From the NCBI RefSeq assembly GCF_003351025.1, contig NZ_QPCG01000002.1, positions 868,001 to 932,000 on the forward strand: a stretch of 64,000 nt of DNA, written 5' to 3'. Within the stretch, counting starts at the first letter, position 1; each line of letters begins with the position of its first letter. Positions 29,101-37,845 of the stretch are shown in pieces. The translations under genes were made by a program, and so were the position numbers. The notes under the pieces were generated by a model. That model saw nothing but the letters and a program-made list of their open reading frames with translations. It had not been told where the DNA came from and did not search any database. Source of the DNA: Mucilaginibacter endophyticus (GTDB taxonomy: Bacteria > Bacteroidota > Bacteroidia > Sphingobacteriales > Sphingobacteriaceae).

Positions 29101-29816
29101 AGGCCATGTTCGGCATTAAAGCTGATCTGGGCACTTACGGTAAAGTTATTGGCGGTGGCATGCCTATCGGCGCCATTGCCGGTATTAGCAAATATATGGA
29201 CGCGCTTGATGGCGGCAACTGGCAATTTGGTGATGACTCATCGCCTCAAGCCGGTGTAACCTATTTTGCAGGTACATTTGTACGTCATCCCTTGGCTTTA
29301 GCCACCGCAAAAGCATCATTGAACTACATGAAGGAAAAAGGCCCCGCCCTGCAGGAAGGCCTTAATGCCCTGACCAAACGCCTTGCTGATGCATTGAATG
29401 AAATTTGTGAAAAAGAAGGTTTGCCGTTGCATATCCCATCGTTCGGTTCGTTATGGAAGATCAAGTTTGATTATGAACTGGCTTACGGCGAACTGCTGTT
29501 TACACTGATGCGCCTTAAAGGCATCCATATCTGGGACCTTTTCCCTTGCTTTATTACAGCTGCGCATACCGATGATGAAGTTGATCAGATCATCAAAGCT
29601 TTCAGCGATAGCGTTTATGAGCTAATTGAGGCTAGTTTTATGCCGACTAACAAACCGGAACCGGTAAAAACAGAAGCGGCTAAAAATGGCCTGCCTGCAG
29701 AACCTCCTGTACCGGGTGCAAAATTAGGTCGCGATAAAGATGGTAACCCTGGCTGGTTTGTAACAGATACAAATAATCCAGGAAAATATTTACAGGTAAC
29801 GATCAGCAATAACTAA
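23127..29816 (+). CDS. Hybrid NRPS-PKS: A-T-KS-AT-ACP-aminotransferase
   Basis: 2229 residues from ATG 23127 (an in-frame TTG at 23118 is possible). Domains: adenylation (about 20-520; YTSGSTG 161-167), carrier (Ser559), ketosynthase (about 617-1045; Cys788 in SACSTS, EAHGTATPLGDP, KSNFGH), acyltransferase (about 1137-1440; GHSIGE Ser1234, HAFH 1330-1333 pointing to malonyl-CoA), ACP (Ser1552) and class III PLP aminotransferase (about 1760-2170; DEVITGF Asp1978, Lys2006 in YGKVIGGG). There is no ketoreductase, so the beta-keto group would be aminated, as in iturin/mycosubtilin and microcystin synthases. The A pocket reads D-V-Q-F-M-A-Q-V-V-K, distantly like proline codes. The tail (PPVPGAKLGRDKDGNPGWFV) resembles linkers leading into a C domain, fitting the next gene. 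Confidence 0.95.
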   Translation: MSIEPGIVLKSGESIAPTVYDLFEQQRIKLPDAVAVVHNTDSVTYHQLYKKADELAAAILTFYPDSEIIGVSANRSIHTIIGVLAILKAGKGYLPLDPEYPKDRLETIIIDSGIQACIAASDKKHLFEGLPVNILLADGTFELTTKSFQQTHLTDLAYVLYTSGSTGTPKGVSMGNAALVNLLLWQQENSISAADINTLQFAPLTFDVSFQEIFATLGTGGTLFLVDEELRIDPVKLLQFIDKHAINRIFLPFVVLQYLTEAAIANNHIPVSLKEIMTAGEQLKITPQIASFFNALPGCVLFNQYGPTETHVVTELRLDGDASLWPALPSIGIPISNTEIILLDENLKRVADGETGELCVSGISLANGYLNRPEMTAEKFIDWKEGNKTIRIYRTGDLARFMSDGNIEYLGRRDTQVKIRGNRVEIGEIEVLINQLENIKQAVVTAPADAAGQKRLVAYLVSSGDQQDTEAVRKSLEEQLPDFMLPSAYIWLKELPKTTSGKVDRKALPKPDIKRPELDVLYKAPSNQTEKNIAAILIELLQFDKVGIDDNFFQLGGNSLLALKTVALLKQRFNYEVPITKLYQYPTIGGIAKLIGGANKRASPLLAQKVKSTGSNTDVVIIGMAGRFPGADTTDEFWQMLAGGHEGTSFFTQEELDKYVPLNEKNNPAYVRARGIINGADEFDAGFFGFNPRAAELMDPQQRIFLELAWEVLEKTGHLPQKYDGLTGVFAGCGYNTYYNNNVLTNPEIVETVGHFQVRTLNEKDYIATRTAYQLNLKGPAVAVYSACSTSLLAVTQAVNSIRSGQCQVAIAGAASITSPVKSGHIYEEGSMMSIDGHCRPFDAEASGTVFSDGAGVVLLKSLEDAQRDGDTIYAVIKGVGVNNDGAEKGSFGGPNAYGQAGAIAAAIADAGIDASTISYVEAHGTATPLGDPIEIEGLNLAFGEQEQNQFCAIGSVKSNFGHLTAASGVAGLIKTVLAMRYGQMPPSLFFKKINPNIDIEHTPFFVNAELAPWDAELKRAGVSSFGVGGTNVHVVLEEYKTTESIEPGAGKPLKLISWSAKSEESLAQYAVKLAAFVQKNKSIDLNDVAYTLQTTRADFNYRRFIVATDADDLIVKLNASNTDPLSVKKLNTIPAEVVFMFPGQGSQYVNMGHDLYQNEPVFKGAVDECIGLLQGTIHADLLQIIFADPANPQSAERIKNTLYTQPALFILEYAMARLWMSKGIEPAILMGHSIGEFVAAHLAGVFGLPDALKLISERARLVSSAPYGQMLSVRIEEEQLKGILPAGLSIAAVNSKKLCVVAGPEDAIKAFTAELSEKGIPARLLLTSHAFHSLMMDNIVWPFKEVVRSVTLNKPVKPVISTVTGTWLSEAQATDPDYWAQHLRNTVRFADALDTIAEDDSRLLLECGPGNILATLARQHNTGKNIPVIAGFEQTDTLTEYHSSLKALGQLWLNGIQPNWEATYLAQNRKKIDIPTYAFDHKRYWLEPAVTINIVPETLTQQQTNTKPTQPVLMRKDILIDKLKEIFEDAAGIEIDMAATSMSFIEIGFDSLSLTQIATNLKKIFNVPITFRKLFEEYSSLELLAVYLDNTLPADAFQPQVAPAVNPAFQHGETNAGAQPVIQHYSQFISNNGAPTYPAANQGSNDIAISLISQQLQLLANQLSYIQGNAPAAQAPPQQTYNAPAPVVTPAKSLLSLAADFTPEEQVELKKPFGATARIEKQVQGLTDKQQAFLKDLTEKYNAKTKGSKAQTQKDRSYMADPRVVSGFRPLTKEIVYPLVVNRSKGSRVWDIDGNEYIDALNGFGSNFLGYQTDVLKQAVLEQVEKGYEIGPQHELAGEVSKLICEFTNFDRAALCNTGSEAVLGAMRIARTVTGRSLIVAFNGSYHGINDEVIVRGTKKLKTVPAAPGIMPDVVQNMLILDYGTEESLKIIAERAHELAAVLVEPAQSRRPDFRPVEFLKRVREITRQSETVLIFDEVITGFRMHPGGAQAMFGIKADLGTYGKVIGGGMPIGAIAGISKYMDALDGGNWQFGDDSSPQAGVTYFAGTFVRHPLALATAKASLNYMKEKGPALQEGLNALTKRLADALNEICEKEGLPLHIPSFGSLWKIKFDYELAYGELLFTLMRLKGIHIWDLFPCFITAAHTDDEVDQIIKAFSDSVYELIEASFMPTNKPEPVKTEAAKNGLPAEPPVPGAKLGRDKDGNPGWFVTDTNNPGKYLQVTISNN

Positions 29817-29817
29817 C

Positions 29818-32800
29818 TTGACTACAAATACCTTATACGATATTATACCGGTTGAATTTGATCCTTTTGCGGGGCCTGAACTTATCGCAATAGCGCCATC
29901 AACCGAACCTCAGTTAGAGATCTGGGCGTCCTGCATTATTGGCGGCAATGAAGCCAACTGTGCATATAACGAATCTTTTTCGCTGCAGCTCTCCGGTCAG
30001 CTTGACCAGGAGGCTATGTTGGAAGCTTTACAGGAAATCACCAACATGCATGAGGCATTGCGTTCCGCTTTTAGTGCCGATGGTAAATCTTTATGCATTT
30101 ATAAAGAATTACAGCTTGATTTTAAGTTCGCCGACATGTCGGGAAGAAGCGTTGATGAACAGCAATCCTTTATTACCGAGCAAAACAACCAAAACGCGTT
30201 TACCGCTTTTGACCTGGTTGCCGGCCCCTTGTTTAAAGTTCAGTTAATTAAACTGGATGAAAACGAGCATCGGTTAACTTTTATAGCGCATCATATTATT
30301 TGCGATGGCTGGTCAATAGGTATCATGATGCAGGATTTAAGCAAGCTTTATTCCGCTTATGCCCAGGGTGAATATATTGAACTACCGGAAGCGTCTTCAT
30401 TCAGTGATTATTCAAACGAGCAGTCTTTATTTACTGATAGTCAGGAATATAAAAACAACGAACAATACTGGTTAGACGAATTTAAAGGAAGCAGTTATCA
30501 CCTTGATTTGCCTGCCGATCTGCCTCGCCCGGCGGTACGTACTTATAAAAGCAATCGCCTTGATTTTGATCTTGATAAGCATCTTGCTTCGGCGCTGAAG
30601 CAATTGGGCAAGACAAACGGAAGCAGCTTTGTGACCACCCTATTGGCTGCTTTTGAAGTTTTTCTACAAAGAATAACCGGGCAGGACGAGATCATATTGG
30701 GTTTACCCGCCGCAGGCCAATCGGCCACGGGTAATTACCGCTTGGTAGGGCATTGCGTCAATCTGCTTCCGTTAAGAAGCTATCCAAAAGGCGATCAATC
30801 ATTCCGCAGTCATCTTAAACAACGCAACTCCTCCATTCTCGACGCGTATGATCACCAGTTGTACACATTCGGCGAATTACTTAAAAAGCTAAGTATCCCC
30901 CGAGATGCTTCACGAGTTCCGTTGGTACCGGTGATGTTTAATATTGATATGGGGATGGACGATGATGTTGACTTTTATGGGTTAAAACATCATCTCGTAA
31001 GTAATCCGCGTGAGTATGAAAACTTCGAGATCTTTGTCAATATCTCGGGTCGCGATGAAGCTTTAGTTTTAGAATGGTCATATAACACACAGTTATTCAG
31101 CGAAAAAGCTATCCGCACCATGATGGATGAATTTAGCTTTTTGCTCCATGAACTGGTAGCCGCGCCAGATACATTAATAGGTGCCATACCCGCTTCTAAC
31201 CGGGAAGAGCTGATAAAAAAGCTAAAGGTTTGGAATAATACAGCAATAGCTTACCCTAAAGATAAAGCCTTATATCAGCTCATCAACTGGCAAAGTGATT
31301 CGGTTGCAGTAAAATCCGGTACACAATCATTTACTTACAGGCAACTAAATGATATCAGCAATCAGTTAGCCGCTTTATTGGTTGATAAGGGAGTTAAAAA
31401 AGGAGATAAGGTTGCTTTCGCTATTGATCGTTCGGTAGAAATGCTGGCGGTTATACTGGGTATTATGAAAGCCGGTGCTATCTATATTCCGCTTGATCCC
31501 CAGTTCCCACTTGAGCGGATCAATTATATGCTCGGCGACTCTAAAGCAGTGGTACTGCTAACTTCTGAAAAATACAAAGGCCTCTACCAGTCAAACGCTA
31601 CCGAACTTACCTTAGAAACTGAGTGGGCCAAACGTTCAAATTACAGTACCGATACTCCGAAAGTTAAGATTACAGGTGATGATCTTGCCTATATCCTCTA
31701 TACTTCAGGCTCAACAGGTATGCCTAAAGGTGTTCAGATCAGTCAGCATAGCCTGGTGAACTTTTTATACAGCATGCAAAAAGCGCCAGGCATGACCGCC
31801 GATGATAAATTGCTTGCTGTAACTACGATAAGTTTTGATATTGCTGGGCTCGAGCTATTTTTGCCTCTATTGAGTGGTGCCCAGGTGATTATTGCCGATA
31901 CTGCAACTGCCAAAGACGGTCGCGCGCTGCTTGATATCATACGGACAGAAGGCATAACCACCATGCAGGCCACCCCATATACCTGGCGAATTATGTTGGA
32001 AGCAGGTTGGGATACAAACACCCCTGTAAAGGTAATTTGCGGCGGCGAAGCTTTACCTAAGGAATTGGCTGAAAGGATTCTCGGTAAAGCATCCTCTTTA
32101 TGGAACGTTTACGGCCCTACCGAAACTACCATTTGGTCAACTATTAAAGAGATCAAGACTGAAGATCCGGCGATTACGATTGGTCGCCCAATCGACAATA
32201 CTTCGATTTACATTTTAGATAAGAACCTTAATCCACTGGATACAGGCACCATAGGCGAAATATTTATTGGTGGCGATGGTCTGGCAGCCGGTTATTTAAA
32301 CCAGCCCGAACTTACAGCCGAAAAATTCATAGCAGATCCTTTTTCAGCACAACCGGGAGCTAAGATGTACCGTACCGGCGATTTAGGCAGGTTTATGGAT
32401 AATGGTGAAATTGAATGCCTTGGCCGTGCTGATGCGCAGATCAAAATCCGTGGTTATCGCATCGAAACCGGGGAGATAGAGTATCACCTGATCAACAAAG
32501 CCGATGTAAAACAGGCGGTAGTTGTAGCCCAGCCTGATAGAAATGGCGTGAATAAACTTGTTGCTTATATTGTTATAAACGACAACTACATTACCGAAGA
32601 GGAATTGACGTTGATAAAAAACTGGCGCGCTTCGTTAAAAAACTCTCTGCCTGATTACATGGTTCCGGATGACTTTGTTATTATTCCTTCCATCCCACTT
32701 ACACCCAATGGCAAGGTTGATAAAAAAGCGTTGATCCAAAACAATGCTGTTCTCGTTGCCGAAAATGTCAGTTTATATGTAGCCCCCCGAACAGATGTCG

Positions 32801-33837
32801 AAAAAATGATTGCCGATATCTGGAGCGAATTTTTAGGCATTGAAAACATTGGTGTTTACGATAATTTCTTTGAATTGGGAGGCCATTCGCTTATTGCGGT
32901 ACAGGTAATGACCCGCATTGAAAAACTAACAGACAAACGTTTGCCTCTGGCCGCACTTTTCGAAAACTCTACGGTTGAGAAGTTGTCCCTTATGCTTGAA
33001 ATGGATGGTAAATCCATAGTATGGGATTCTCTGGTGCCTATAAAGCCAAACGGCAGCAAAATACCACTTTATATTGTGCATGGCGCGGGTCTTAACGTTT
33101 TGTTATTTAATGCTTTGGCAATCAATATGCACCCGGACCAACCGGTTTATGGCTTACAGGCTAAGGGGCTTAACGGCGTTGATGAACCGCTTACCGAGAT
33201 TAAAGATATTGCTGCTCATTATATCTCCGCTATACAAGCACAAAACCCCGACGGACCATATGCACTTGCGGGGTATTCATTTGGCGGCATCATAGCTTAT
33301 GAAATGGCCATACAATTGGAGGCACAAGGCAAAAAGGTAAAAATGCTTGCCATGTTTGATACCTATGCATACCGTTCGCCATTTTTTGATCCATGGCTTA
33401 CCATGCAAACCAAACGGGCTAAGTTCTTTTTACGTAAGCTGAAGTATAATCTTTTAACTCCGGAGGGTCTTTCGCAAAACATAGCCGACAAAACAAAAAA
33501 CATTAAACGCCATGCTACGAGGCTTTTATGGCGATTTAAGAAAGATGAAAACCAGGAAGGCTTTTTTGGCTACTCAAACAAGATAGATGAGACGAACCAG
33601 CAAGCCGAACGAAATTATCAGCTAAAGCCCTACAACATCTCGATTGAATTGTTCAGGGCTGATAACCATACCTTTTACATGGATGATTTTGAATACCTTG
33701 GCTGGCAACCTTATGCTTTAAAAGGTATCAACGTGCATCCTATTCCCGGTGAGCATAACTCAATTTTTAAAGCGCCTAATGACAAGATCTTCGCAAAAAT
33801 TTTGCAAAATTGCCTCAATGAAGCTGCTAAGAAATAA
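29818..33837 (+). CDS. NRPS, C-A-T-TE termination module
   Basis: 1339 residues from a TTG start, one base after the hybrid gene's stop codon, so translation is probably coupled. Condensation domain (about 25-440) has active HHIICDG (His159, Asp163). Adenylation domain (about 480-980; YTSGSTG from 628) has pocket D-I-L-Q-I-G-V-I-W-K, close to glycine codes. Carrier Ser1024; thioesterase Ser1154 (GYSFGG), Asp1181, His1313. It should join an amino acid, possibly glycine, to the beta-amino acyl chain from the upstream protein and release the product. A-T-TE parts are strikingly similar to the protein at 14322, so the two are recent paralogues. Confidence 0.94.
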   Translation: MTTNTLYDIIPVEFDPFAGPELIAIAPSTEPQLEIWASCIIGGNEANCAYNESFSLQLSGQLDQEAMLEALQEITNMHEALRSAFSADGKSLCIYKELQLDFKFADMSGRSVDEQQSFITEQNNQNAFTAFDLVAGPLFKVQLIKLDENEHRLTFIAHHIICDGWSIGIMMQDLSKLYSAYAQGEYIELPEASSFSDYSNEQSLFTDSQEYKNNEQYWLDEFKGSSYHLDLPADLPRPAVRTYKSNRLDFDLDKHLASALKQLGKTNGSSFVTTLLAAFEVFLQRITGQDEIILGLPAAGQSATGNYRLVGHCVNLLPLRSYPKGDQSFRSHLKQRNSSILDAYDHQLYTFGELLKKLSIPRDASRVPLVPVMFNIDMGMDDDVDFYGLKHHLVSNPREYENFEIFVNISGRDEALVLEWSYNTQLFSEKAIRTMMDEFSFLLHELVAAPDTLIGAIPASNREELIKKLKVWNNTAIAYPKDKALYQLINWQSDSVAVKSGTQSFTYRQLNDISNQLAALLVDKGVKKGDKVAFAIDRSVEMLAVILGIMKAGAIYIPLDPQFPLERINYMLGDSKAVVLLTSEKYKGLYQSNATELTLETEWAKRSNYSTDTPKVKITGDDLAYILYTSGSTGMPKGVQISQHSLVNFLYSMQKAPGMTADDKLLAVTTISFDIAGLELFLPLLSGAQVIIADTATAKDGRALLDIIRTEGITTMQATPYTWRIMLEAGWDTNTPVKVICGGEALPKELAERILGKASSLWNVYGPTETTIWSTIKEIKTEDPAITIGRPIDNTSIYILDKNLNPLDTGTIGEIFIGGDGLAAGYLNQPELTAEKFIADPFSAQPGAKMYRTGDLGRFMDNGEIECLGRADAQIKIRGYRIETGEIEYHLINKADVKQAVVVAQPDRNGVNKLVAYIVINDNYITEEELTLIKNWRASLKNSLPDYMVPDDFVIIPSIPLTPNGKVDKKALIQNNAVLVAENVSLYVAPRTDVEKMIADIWSEFLGIENIGVYDNFFELGGHSLIAVQVMTRIEKLTDKRLPLAALFENSTVEKLSLMLEMDGKSIVWDSLVPIKPNGSKIPLYIVHGAGLNVLLFNALAINMHPDQPVYGLQAKGLNGVDEPLTEIKDIAAHYISAIQAQNPDGPYALAGYSFGGIIAYEMAIQLEAQGKKVKMLAMFDTYAYRSPFFDPWLTMQTKRAKFFLRKLKYNLLTPEGLSQNIADKTKNIKRHATRLLWRFKKDENQEGFFGYSNKIDETNQQAERNYQLKPYNISIELFRADNHTFYMDDFEYLGWQPYALKGINVHPIPGEHNSIFKAPNDKIFAKILQNCLNEAAKK

Positions 33838-33840
33838 GTT

Positions 33841-34593
33841 ATGGATACAGTAAAGATAGCAATACACTATCTCGATGCTGTTGATTGGCTGCAAAATGCC
33901 AATTCCAACCCAACTATCGATGTTAATGTTGATGTATGGCGAATTAAGATTACTGACCATCTTTCACTTATCGGGCAGCTTAAAACATTGCTGCTGCCCG
34001 ATGAAATAACCCGCGCAGGCAGATATTACCAGGAAAAAGACAGGCAACGTTTTATAGTGAGCCGCGCCGCGCTAAGGATCATTTTAGGCAAGTATTTGGT
34101 TCAAAAGCCCGAAAATATCCGTTTTGAGATAGGCCCCAATAAAAAGCCCTTCGTAAAAACAAGCGGACCAATAATTAATTATAACATATCTCACTCGGAT
34201 GAGTGGGTGACCATTGCCATATCCAAAACTAAAGTTGGCATTGATACCGAGAAAATCGACCGGTCATTCGCCTACAAGGAAATTCTTGCTGATAACTTCA
34301 GTACCGATGAAATCCGCTTCATCAACCAACCTGAGCCGATGGAAAAGTTCGTGCTCCTCTGGACGCGTAAAGAAGCTACAACTAAACTCACAAGTCAGGG
34401 GTTAGACGAAAGAATTAAGAATATTCCATCCCTGGATGGCGATCATCTAACAAGCAGTGATATTGTTAACTCAACCGAAGCAATTACGCTGGTGAGCTTT
34501 AAACTTGACAGCAATAATCTGGCAACATTAGCCTACGAAAGTGAGTCTCAGTCTGTTTTAAGGTTTTACGATATCGATCTTATTTCGATTTAA
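33841..34593 (+). CDS. Sfp-type 4'-phosphopantetheinyl transferase
   Basis: 250 residues with the two family signatures: VGIDTEKID and [13 protein letters not shown], which bind magnesium and CoA. It would convert the apo carrier domains of the three NRPS/PKS proteins to their holo form. It starts 3 nt after the C-A-T-TE stop, making it part of the biosynthetic operon. Its 3' end overlaps a convergent glycosyltransferase gene by 14 bp. Confidence 0.92.
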   Translation: MDTVKIAIHYLDAVDWLQNANSNPTIDVNVDVWRIKITDHLSLIGQLKTLLLPDEITRAGRYYQEKDRQRFIVSRAALRIILGKYLVQKPENIRFEIGPNKKPFVKTSGPIINYNISHSDEWVTIAISKTKVGIDTEKIDRSFAYKEILADNFSTDEIRFINQPEPMEKFVLLWTRKEATTKLTSQGLDERIKNIPSLDGDHLTSSDIVNSTEAITLVSFKLDSNNLATLAYESESQSVLRFYDIDLISI

Positions 34594-35305
34594 ACAAACC
34601 GTACTTCAGGATACAATAAATAGCCCTTACGCCATCCTTCCATCCTATCTTTTTACCTTCTTCGTACGTACGGCCATAATACGAAATACCTACCTCATAA
34701 ATCCTGATCCGCGGCACACGGGCGATTTTCTGGGTTACCTCGGGCTCAAAACCAAAACGCTTTTCGGTAAGTTTTATAGATTGGATCATACTGGTATTAA
34801 ACAACTTATAACATGTTTCCATATCTGTAAGGTTAAGATTAGAAAACCAGTTTGAGGCAAACGTAAGCCACCTGTTACCTATGGTATGCCAAAAAAACAG
34901 GATGCGGTGAGGATTACTCCCCATAAAGCGCGAACCATAAACTACGTCGGCAAAGCCAGCTACTACGGGTTTTAACAGGTCATTATATTCAGCAGGATCA
35001 TATTCAAGGTCGGCATCCTGGATAATGAGGTAATCGCCGGTTGCTTTGGAGATGCCAGTATGCAAGGCAGCTCCCTTGCCTTTATTTACCTCATGCTTAA
35101 AGTATTGGATATTAACTTCGGGGTTACCAAGCTTGTATTTATAAATGGCGGCTTCGGTATCATCCTTTGAGCAATCATTTACAATGATCACTTCTTTTTC
35201 GATATCGTTGACAAGGTTTACCATTTTGATTTTATCCAAAATTAAATGTATGGTGTTACCTTCGTTATAAGCCGGGATAATAATTGATAATTTTTGTATC
35301 GTCAT
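34580..35305 (-). CDS. Polyprenyl-phosphate-sugar-type glycosyltransferase family 2 (DPM1/DPG-like)
   Basis: 241 residues; [13 protein letters not shown] start, VNDCSKDDT, metal-binding DADLEYDP and the segment [21 protein letters not shown] are typical of dolichyl-phosphate mannose/glucose synthase-like enzymes. No C-terminal membrane helices are seen. It probably makes an undecaprenyl-phosphate-linked sugar in the cytoplasm for envelope glycan modification. Opposite strand to the island, convergent with the Sfp gene and divergent from the PBP1C gene. Confidence 0.87.
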   Translation of the reverse strand: MTIQKLSIIIPAYNEGNTIHLILDKIKMVNLVNDIEKEVIIVNDCSKDDTEAAIYKYKLGNPEVNIQYFKHEVNKGKGAALHTGISKATGDYLIIQDADLEYDPAEYNDLLKPVVAGFADVVYGSRFMGSNPHRILFFWHTIGNRWLTFASNWFSNLNLTDMETCYKLFNTSMIQSIKLTEKRFGFEPEVTQKIARVPRIRIYEVGISYYGRTYEEGKKIGWKDGVRAIYCILKYGLFKSK

Positions 35306-35387
35306 TTATTGTATTATTGCCTGGTAGATTTTTGCCACAATTATAGTTGTATAAACCTGAACTGGCTTAATATTTTTATATTTAGTA

Positions 35388-37778
35388 ATGCAATTTGTGC
35401 TAAAACGAGCTAAAAGTTATTTAAAAAAGCCTAAAGTCATAGTCTCGCTTTTCTTTTTGTTTGTTTTAACCCTCATATTTTGGTTTTGTTTGCCCAAACC
35501 ATTATTTAATAGCCCAACTTCATACGTAATTGACGATGATCAGGGCCAATTACTGGGCGCATCCATTGCTAACGATGGTCAGTGGCGCTTCCCCTACAAT
35601 GCCGATGTTCCCGAAAAATTCAAGCAGTGTATCATCACGTTTGAGGATAAACGCTTTGAACACCACCCCGGCTTTGACCCTATTGCCTTTAGCCGCGCTA
35701 TAAAACAAAACCTGAGCTCAAAAAAAGTTAGCAGCGGCGGTAGCACCATCACCATGCAGGTGATCAGGCTGGCCACCAAACATAAACGCAACATCTGGAA
35801 TAAGCTGAAAGAGATTTTCATGGCCATGCGCCTTGAACTAACCTACAGTAAAGACGAGATATTGGCCCTATATACCAGCAATGCCCCCTTCGGCACCAAC
35901 GTTATAGGGCTTGATGCGGCCTCCTGGCGATATTTTGGCCGCAGCCCGGATAAACTTTCCTGGGGCGAAATGGCGGCTATGGCAGTTTTACCTAATTCCC
36001 CGTCGTTGGTACACCCCGGCCGGAATAGGGCCATCCTGCTTCGCAAGCGCAATTCCCTCTTGGATAAATTGCATAAAGCAGGTATTATAGACAGCACAAC
36101 CGCCGCCCTTGCCCGGCTTGAACCCGTGCCCGACAGACCTATGCCTTTGCCCCAACTTGCCCCTCACCTGCTGCAACGTTTTAAGGCCGATCACCAGGCA
36201 AATCCAGATGGCGATACCCGCATCTCCAGCAGCATTAAATCATCATTGCAACAGCAGGTAAATGATATCCTGGAGCAGCATCACAGTTTGTTAAAAGCAA
36301 ATGATATCAACAACATAGCAGCTATTGTACTTGACGTTGAAACGGGTGCAACACTTGCTTATGCCGGCAACATTGCGCACCGGGAAGACCCGCAGATGGA
36401 AAGCGACGTTGATGTCATAGATGCGCCCAGAAGTCCTGGAAGTACTTTAAAGCCGCTGCTTTATGCCGCTATGCTGCATGACGGCCTGATATTACCCAAT
36501 AGCCTGATGGCCGATGTACCCACCATGATAGCCGGCTATCATCCCGAAAATTTTGATTTGGGTTACGATGGTGCAGTACCAGCGTCACGCGCCTTATCCC
36601 GATCATTGAATGTACCGGCGGTTAAAATGCTGCAACAGTATAAATACGAGCGCTTTTATGATTTTTTACACAAAGCAGGCATCACCACATTGACCAAACC
36701 TGCCGATCATTATGGTCTGTCTTTAATTTTGGGCGGAGGCGAAAATACACTTTGGGAACTAAGCGGTGCCTACGCCGATATGGCCCGAGTGCTTAATCAT
36801 TACAACAAAAACAACGGCAAGTATGATCCCGCCGATTTTCACAACCCTGTTTATGAAAAAAAGGCCGGTGCCAAACCGGAACTTCAAAAATCAGGATTGT
36901 TGGATGCGGCTTCCATTTACTATACGTTTCAGGCTATGGAAGAGGTGATGCGCCCGGGCGAAGAGATGCTTTGGCAACAGTTTAGCTCAAGCCAGCGCGT
37001 TGCCTGGAAAACCGGAACAAGCTTCGGCTTTCGGGATGGCTGGGCTATCGGCGTTACACCCAAATATGTAGTTGGCGTTTGGGTTGGCAATACCGATGGT
37101 GAAGGGCGACCGGGATTAACCGGTATTAATACCGCTGCCCCTGCGCTGTTCGAGATCTTCAGGTTGCTGCCGGTATCGCGCGATTGGTTTGAGATGCCCA
37201 TGGGCGAAATGGTAAAAATAAATGTGTGCAGGCAAAGTGGGTACCGGGCAGGGCAATACTGCCAGGATATTGACGAGCAGTATGTACCCAAAAGCGGCTT
37301 GAAAGCACCGGTTTGCCCGTATCATCAATTGGTTCACCTATCCGCTGATGCCAAATGGCAGGTAAACGGTAACTGCGAGCCCCCGAATAATATCCTGAAC
37401 AAAAGCTGGTTTGTGCTGCCACCATCTATGGAGTATTATTACAAGGCCAGGAACTATCAATACCACGTACTGCCTCCTTTTCGCGCGGACTGTACCCAGG
37501 CCGAAAACGGAAACGCCATGGAAGTGATCTACCCCAAAAACGGCGCTAAAATATATGTGCCTCTTGAAGCAGATGGGACTCGTGGCCGCATGATCTGCAA
37601 CGCGGCCCATCGCCAGCCCGGTATGAAGATCTTTTGGCATTTAGATGATCAATATGTTGGCGAAACCAGAGATTTTCATCAGATGGCCTTAAATCCACCT
37701 CCAGGCAAACATATCCTCACTTTGGTTGATGGCAATGGCAATACCATCAGCATAGGGTTTGAGGTATTAAAAAAATAA
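35388..37778 (+). CDS. pbpC: Penicillin-binding protein 1C
   Basis: 796 residues: N-terminal membrane anchor (about 17-37), GT51 glycosyltransferase (Glu86 in FEDKRFEHHPG, GGSTITMQ), transpeptidase with SxxK at Ser352 (SPGSTLK), SRSLN and KTG at Lys541, and a C-terminal BiPBP_C domain (about 700-795). It polymerises and crosslinks peptidoglycan in the periplasm. Length and order fit PBP1C. Bacteroidota often place pbpC next to a large alpha-2-macroglobulin gene; here a small lipoprotein gene follows instead. Confidence 0.93.
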   Translation: MQFVLKRAKSYLKKPKVIVSLFFLFVLTLIFWFCLPKPLFNSPTSYVIDDDQGQLLGASIANDGQWRFPYNADVPEKFKQCIITFEDKRFEHHPGFDPIAFSRAIKQNLSSKKVSSGGSTITMQVIRLATKHKRNIWNKLKEIFMAMRLELTYSKDEILALYTSNAPFGTNVIGLDAASWRYFGRSPDKLSWGEMAAMAVLPNSPSLVHPGRNRAILLRKRNSLLDKLHKAGIIDSTTAALARLEPVPDRPMPLPQLAPHLLQRFKADHQANPDGDTRISSSIKSSLQQQVNDILEQHHSLLKANDINNIAAIVLDVETGATLAYAGNIAHREDPQMESDVDVIDAPRSPGSTLKPLLYAAMLHDGLILPNSLMADVPTMIAGYHPENFDLGYDGAVPASRALSRSLNVPAVKMLQQYKYERFYDFLHKAGITTLTKPADHYGLSLILGGGENTLWELSGAYADMARVLNHYNKNNGKYDPADFHNPVYEKKAGAKPELQKSGLLDAASIYYTFQAMEEVMRPGEEMLWQQFSSSQRVAWKTGTSFGFRDGWAIGVTPKYVVGVWVGNTDGEGRPGLTGINTAAPALFEIFRLLPVSRDWFEMPMGEMVKINVCRQSGYRAGQYCQDIDEQYVPKSGLKAPVCPYHQLVHLSADAKWQVNGNCEPPNNILNKSWFVLPPSMEYYYKARNYQYHVLPPFRADCTQAENGNAMEVIYPKNGAKIYVPLEADGTRGRMICNAAHRQPGMKIFWHLDDQYVGETRDFHQMALNPPPGKHILTLVDGNGNTISIGFEVLKK

Positions 37779-37789
37779 AGACAGAGCTC

Positions 37790-37824
37790 ACCCAACGTTT
37801 TCACTGATTGATTCGATGATGTAA
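37790..37824 (+). promoter_or_regulatory. Bipartite ECF-type promoter candidate, copy 1
   Basis: ACCCAACGTTT (37790-37800), then exactly 11 bp, then TTCGATGATGTA. The same first block, spacing and a 9-of-12 match to the second block occur upstream of the ECF sigma gene at 38529. Two copies with fixed spacing, one before the sigma gene itself, suggest a promoter read by that sigma factor. It lies 22 bp before the lipoprotein ATG. Confidence 0.55.
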
Positions 37825-37845
37825 TAAAATCATAAATCAATTAAA

